Positions 4,661-7,490 of a stretch of DNA of 7,490 nucleotides are shown one piece after another (position 1 is the first letter of the stretch; the number at the start of each line of letters is the position of its first letter). Under the pieces are notes generated by a model, which saw nothing but the letters and a program-made list of their open reading frames with translations, was not told where the DNA came from and searched no databases. A program made the position numbers and the translations under genes. The stretch spans positions 1-7,490 of the forward strand of contig JAIPDY010000161.1 of the NCBI GenBank assembly GCA_021737445.1, written 5' to 3'. This DNA comes from Desulfotignum sp. GTDB taxonomy: Bacteria > Desulfobacterota > Desulfobacteria > Desulfobacterales > Desulfobacteraceae.

Positions 4661-6598
4661 ATGCCAAAAACAACCTACTGGGCTGATGCTTATGTCCAGA
4701 AAGCCTGCAGCGCAGCCGACGCGCTCCAGCATATCCGGCCGGGACAGCGGGTGTTTATCGGATCATCCTGCGGAGAGCCCCAGCACCTGGTCAATGAACT
4801 GTCCAAAGTATCGGAAAGGTTTACAGACCTTGAAATCGTCCGTCTCTTGAGCATTGAAAGCGGGCCCTTGACCCTGATTGCCAACCGGTCCCACTCCCAG
4901 AAGTTCAATATCCGCTCCTTTTATCTGGGGTCAGCCTCCCCCACCAAAATAAAGAAAAACCAGCGGTTTATCACCCCCATCAACCTGTCCCAGATCCCCC
5001 ATCTGTTCAAATCCAGGCTCATGCCGTTGAACGCGGCCCTGATCCAGGCATCTCCGCCGGATGATTTCGGATGGATGAGCCTGGGGGTATCTGTGGACAT
5101 CACCATGGCAGCCTGTGAATCCGCTGACCTGGTGATCTGCCAGGTGAACCCGAACATGCCCCGGGTTCTGGGCAGAAGTTTTATTCACGTCAATGATGTG
5201 GATTATATTGTGGAACATGAAGAGGAACTGCTGACCATACAGCCTTTGCCGGAACTGGAAACCGCCAACACTATTGCCAAGCATATTTCCCGGCTCATTG
5301 ATGACGGCGCCACCATCCAGACCAGCCTGGGGGTTACCAACGACGCCACCATGGTGTGCCTGGCCGAAAAAAACGATTTGGGGGTGCATTCCCAGTATAT
5401 ATCTGAACCCATGATGCGCCTGTTTTCAATGGGAGTGATCACAAACAAGAAAAAAGGGTTCAACAACGGCAAACTGGTGGCCGGCAGCGCAGTGGGATCC
5501 AGCCTGCTCTACGAGTTCATTGATGACAATCCGTCCATTGAATTTCATCCGTCTGACTACATCAACAATCCCTATATCATAGGCCGGCACAATAAAATGG
5601 TGTCTTTGAACACGGCAATGTCCATCGATCTCACCGGCCAGGTAGCGGCAGATGCCCTGCCTTACAACAATTATACCGGTATCAACGGACTTCTGGACTT
5701 TACCCGGGGAGCGGCCATGTCCCCGACTGGCAAATCGATCCTTATGATGACCTCAACAGCGGACAACGGGCGCAGCAGCCGGATCATTCCCCAGATGTCA
5801 GAGATTGCCGTTGTGGTGCCCAGAGGGGATGTTCAGTTTGTTGCCACGGAATACGGGGTGGTGAACCTGTTTGGCAAAACCCTGCAGGAGCGGGCCATGG
5901 CCCTGATCAGCATCGCCCATCCGGATTTCAGGGATGAGCTGTTTTCCAAGGCAAAGGAACTGGACCTCATTGACGTGGACCGCAAATTCAAACAGGCCAT
6001 CAAAGGGGTCTATCCCCTCAAATATGAAGAAAACATCGTCATCGGCAACATCCCCATCACTTTCCGGCCGGCAAAACCCATTGATGAACGCAGCATCCAG
6101 GAACACTACTACACCATGAACAGAGGAGATATCATCTCCCGGTTTTTCCATGAAAAGAAAAGCTTTGTCCACCACCAGATTGAAACCACCTTTGAAATCG
6201 ATTATATCAATGATCTGACCATCGTGGCCACCATCGGGGAACTGGGGTTTGAAAAAATCATTGCCGTGGGCGAATACTTCCGCAATCCCATTGTCAATAT
6301 GGCGGAAATCGCGTTTTCCGTATCCCGGGAATACCAGGGAATGGGTATTGCCAAAGTACTCCAGGAAAAACTGGCGGTTGCTGCAAAAGATAACGGGATA
6401 AAGGGACTGATCGCCTATACCTCACCCCAGAACAAAGGCATGATCAGACTGTTCAAGAAACTGCCCTATAAGATCCATGCGGAAAAAGATGATGACATGA
6501 TCATTCTCAACTGCCTGTTTTCAGAACCACAGGACCCGGCAGACGACTCCCGGACAGTTGCCGGGATCTCCATGATGACACATACAAACGCAGGTTGA
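4661..6598 (+). CDS. Acetyl-CoA hydrolase/CoA-transferase-like protein fused to GNAT acetyltransferase
   Basis: A 645-residue two-module protein, probably cytoplasmic (no signal peptide or membrane segment). Residues 1-455 match the acetyl-CoA hydrolase/4-hydroxybutyrate CoA-transferase family: GSSCGEP (34-40), LGVTNDAT (223-230), LGVHSQYISEP (240-250), GVITNKKKGF (258-267), NPSIEFHPSDY (290-300), DLTGQVAADALP (323-334), DFTRGAAMS (346-354), TEYGVVNLFGK (396-406) and IAHPDFRDEL (418-427). Residues 465-620 form a GNAT domain resembling Pat/PatZ: ITFRPAKPIDERS, SRFFHEKKSF, and the acetyl-CoA loop Q559-G-M-G-I-A564 in EYQGMGIAKVL. Gln245 stands where family enzymes have the catalytic Glu (G-I-H-T/S-E-M), and the usual GGQ loop reads NGL (342-344), so transferase activity is doubtful. 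A GGAG ribosome site (4649-4652) fixes the start. I infer a CoA-responsive acetyltransferase, perhaps acting on protein lysines; the substrate is unknown. Confidence 0.92.
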   Translation: MPKTTYWADAYVQKACSAADALQHIRPGQRVFIGSSCGEPQHLVNELSKVSERFTDLEIVRLLSIESGPLTLIANRSHSQKFNIRSFYLGSASPTKIKKNQRFITPINLSQIPHLFKSRLMPLNAALIQASPPDDFGWMSLGVSVDITMAACESADLVICQVNPNMPRVLGRSFIHVNDVDYIVEHEEELLTIQPLPELETANTIAKHISRLIDDGATIQTSLGVTNDATMVCLAEKNDLGVHSQYISEPMMRLFSMGVITNKKKGFNNGKLVAGSAVGSSLLYEFIDDNPSIEFHPSDYINNPYIIGRHNKMVSLNTAMSIDLTGQVAADALPYNNYTGINGLLDFTRGAAMSPTGKSILMMTSTADNGRSSRIIPQMSEIAVVVPRGDVQFVATEYGVVNLFGKTLQERAMALISIAHPDFRDELFSKAKELDLIDVDRKFKQAIKGVYPLKYEENIVIGNIPITFRPAKPIDERSIQEHYYTMNRGDIISRFFHEKKSFVHHQIETTFEIDYINDLTIVATIGELGFEKIIAVGEYFRNPIVNMAEIAFSVSREYQGMGIAKVLQEKLAVAAKDNGIKGLIAYTSPQNKGMIRLFKKLPYKIHAEKDDDMIILNCLFSEPQDPADDSRTVAGISMMTHTNAG

Positions 6599-6621
6599 AG
6601 ATCTTCACCCGGTGTTACCGG
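6596..6621. repeat. Two small inverted repeats between convergent genes
   Basis: TGAAGATCTTCA (6596-6607) is a perfect 12-bp palindrome beginning at the fusion gene stop codon. CCGGT-GTT-ACCGG (6609-6621) is a 5-bp hairpin covering the stop of the converging methyltransferase gene. The genes are only 16 bp apart. Neither structure is followed by a T-run, so they are at best weak bidirectional transcription-end or mRNA 3'-end structures. Confidence 0.35.
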
Positions 6622-7490
6622 CGTTTCAGCAGGGCCACTGACTCGATGTGAAAGGTGTGGGGAAACATGTCCACCGGCTGGACCTGTGTCACTTCATATG
6701 CCGGTGCCAGCATTTCAAGATCCCGGGCAAGGGTGGCAGGATTGCACGAAACATAAACAATGGTTTCAGAACCCAGACCCAGAACCTGGGCAACCACATC
6801 CTTGTGCATCCCCACCCGGGGAGGGTCTATAACAATCACATCCGGGGCCTGCTCCAGGCCCGGCAGCACCTGCCTGATATCTCCGGGTAAAAACCGGCAG
6901 TTGTCAATGTGATTTAGGGCTGCATTTTTTTGGGCATCTGCCACAGCAGATGCAATGATCTCGATGCCGGTAACCTGTAAGGCGTTGTCTGACAGCCATA
7001 TGGGAATGGTACCGGTGCCTGAATACAGATCCAGAACGGGTTCATTTCCGGTGAGGGCGCAGTAACGGGCAACAATTTCATACAGTTTTTCACAGGCCCG
7101 GGTGTTGGTCTGAAAAAATGAATTGGCAGATATCTCAAATTCAAACCGGCCCAGACGTTCGGTAATCACATCTCTTCCATAAAGTAAAATTTCTTCTTTG
7201 CCCAGGCTGACCCCGGATCTGGCATCCGTGATATTGTTGACAATGGATGCAATACCGGTAAATGTCTCTGCCAGTTCATGGGCCAGCTGCGTTACCACGG
7301 ACAGATTTTTATCCCGGGTCACGATGTTCACCATCCACTGGTCAAAAGCCGTTGAATGCCGCAGCATGACATACCGCCAGAACCCGGTGTGATGGCGCAG
7401 ATGATAGGCCGGCAGGCCGGATTTTCTGATAAATTCCCTCATATGGGACAAAATCCGGTTTCCCAGATCCGGCATGAGATCACAATGATG
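6615..7490 (-). CDS. rlmD: 23S rRNA (uracil-5-)-methyltransferase, RlmD/RumA family, N-terminus beyond right edge
   Basis: An S-adenosylmethionine-dependent enzyme that methylates C5 of a uridine in RNA, in this family usually U1939 of 23S rRNA. The frame stays open to the edge (H-H-C-D-L before the Met at 7475, as in the family's pre-catalytic region), so that Met is internal and about 150-170 residues, including the TRAM domain and any Fe-S cysteines, lie outside. Counting from that Met: ISANSFFQTN (115-124), the SAM-binding LDLYSGTGTIPIWL (148-161), GIEIIASAV (170-178), GDI (198-200), DPPRVGMH (217-224), the catalytic Cys244 in YVSCNPATLARDL, and the C-terminal PVDMFPHTFHIESVALLKR with its general-base Glu278. 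All key residues are present. The exact target (U1939, U747 or a tRNA site) cannot be decided without the N-terminus, so the symbol is provisional. Confidence 0.9.
   Translation of the reverse strand, partial: HHCDLMPDLGNRILSHMREFIRKSGLPAYHLRHHTGFWRYVMLRHSTAFDQWMVNIVTRDKNLSVVTQLAHELAETFTGIASIVNNITDARSGVSLGKEEILLYGRDVITERLGRFEFEISANSFFQTNTRACEKLYEIVARYCALTGNEPVLDLYSGTGTIPIWLSDNALQVTGIEIIASAVADAQKNAALNHIDNCRFLPGDIRQVLPGLEQAPDVIVIDPPRVGMHKDVVAQVLGLGSETIVYVSCNPATLARDLEMLAPAYEVTQVQPVDMFPHTFHIESVALLKRR

Noticed and set aside
4931..5389. Long minus-strand open frame opposite the CoA-transferase-like module (152 codons), and others at 5798-6175 and 5203-5472
   Set aside because: They lie wholly antisense to strongly conserved coding sequence, have no family resemblance, and are explained by the codon use of the real gene.

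Overview
The window looks like chromosomal core sequence of an anaerobic Desulfobacterota bacterium, most likely a sulfate reducer of the Desulfobacteraceae type. This rests on protein character and gene content: a C5-pathway hemL next to mpl, a hemerythrin, and a CoA-transferase-like/GNAT fusion of a kind I associate with deltaproteobacteria. No marker fixes the genus. I see no transposase, integrase, CRISPR array or phage gene.

Layout. Positions 1-3048 hold a tightly packed minus-strand operon in the order hemL (glutamate-1-semialdehyde aminomutase), mpl (murein tripeptide recycling ligase), a 68-residue two-helix membrane protein, and the start of a hemerythrin gene that runs off the left edge. 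Junctions are 3 bp, a 4-bp ATGA overlap and 2 bp, so co-transcription is very likely. A good sigma-70 promoter (3110-3139) precedes hemL. Diverging from it is a tRNA-Lys(CUU) gene with encoded CCA (3225-3300), with a promoter that has an A-rich upstream tract and a GC-rich discriminator. Next is a small RRM-type RNA-binding protein (3497-3778), whose leader contains a hairpin. It converges on, and overlaps by 4 bp, a TetR-family regulator (3775-4410, minus).

The 250-bp region 4411-4660 is a divergent control region. It carries a TetR promoter, a 16-bp palindrome that is the natural operator candidate, and a candidate promoter for the plus-strand gene 4661-6598. That gene encodes a 645-residue fusion of a full acetyl-CoA hydrolase/4-hydroxybutyrate CoA-transferase-like module to a Pat-like GNAT acetyltransferase domain. 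Convergent with it is an RNA uracil-5-methyltransferase gene of the RlmD/RumA family (6615 to the right edge, N-terminus missing).

The most interesting object is the fusion protein. By eye, the position of the catalytic glutamate of the CoA-transferase family is a glutamine (Gln245), and the glycine-rich GxGGQxDF loop is changed to GINGLLDF. An apparently inactive CoA-binding module joined to a GNAT domain recalls PatZ/Pka, where a degenerate acyl-CoA synthetase module accompanies a protein lysine acetyltransferase. I infer that this protein may be an independently built, CoA-responsive protein acetyltransferase, possibly under control of the divergent TetR regulator. Other points are a His/Gln swap at the first expected iron ligand of the hemerythrin and the RRM leader hairpin.
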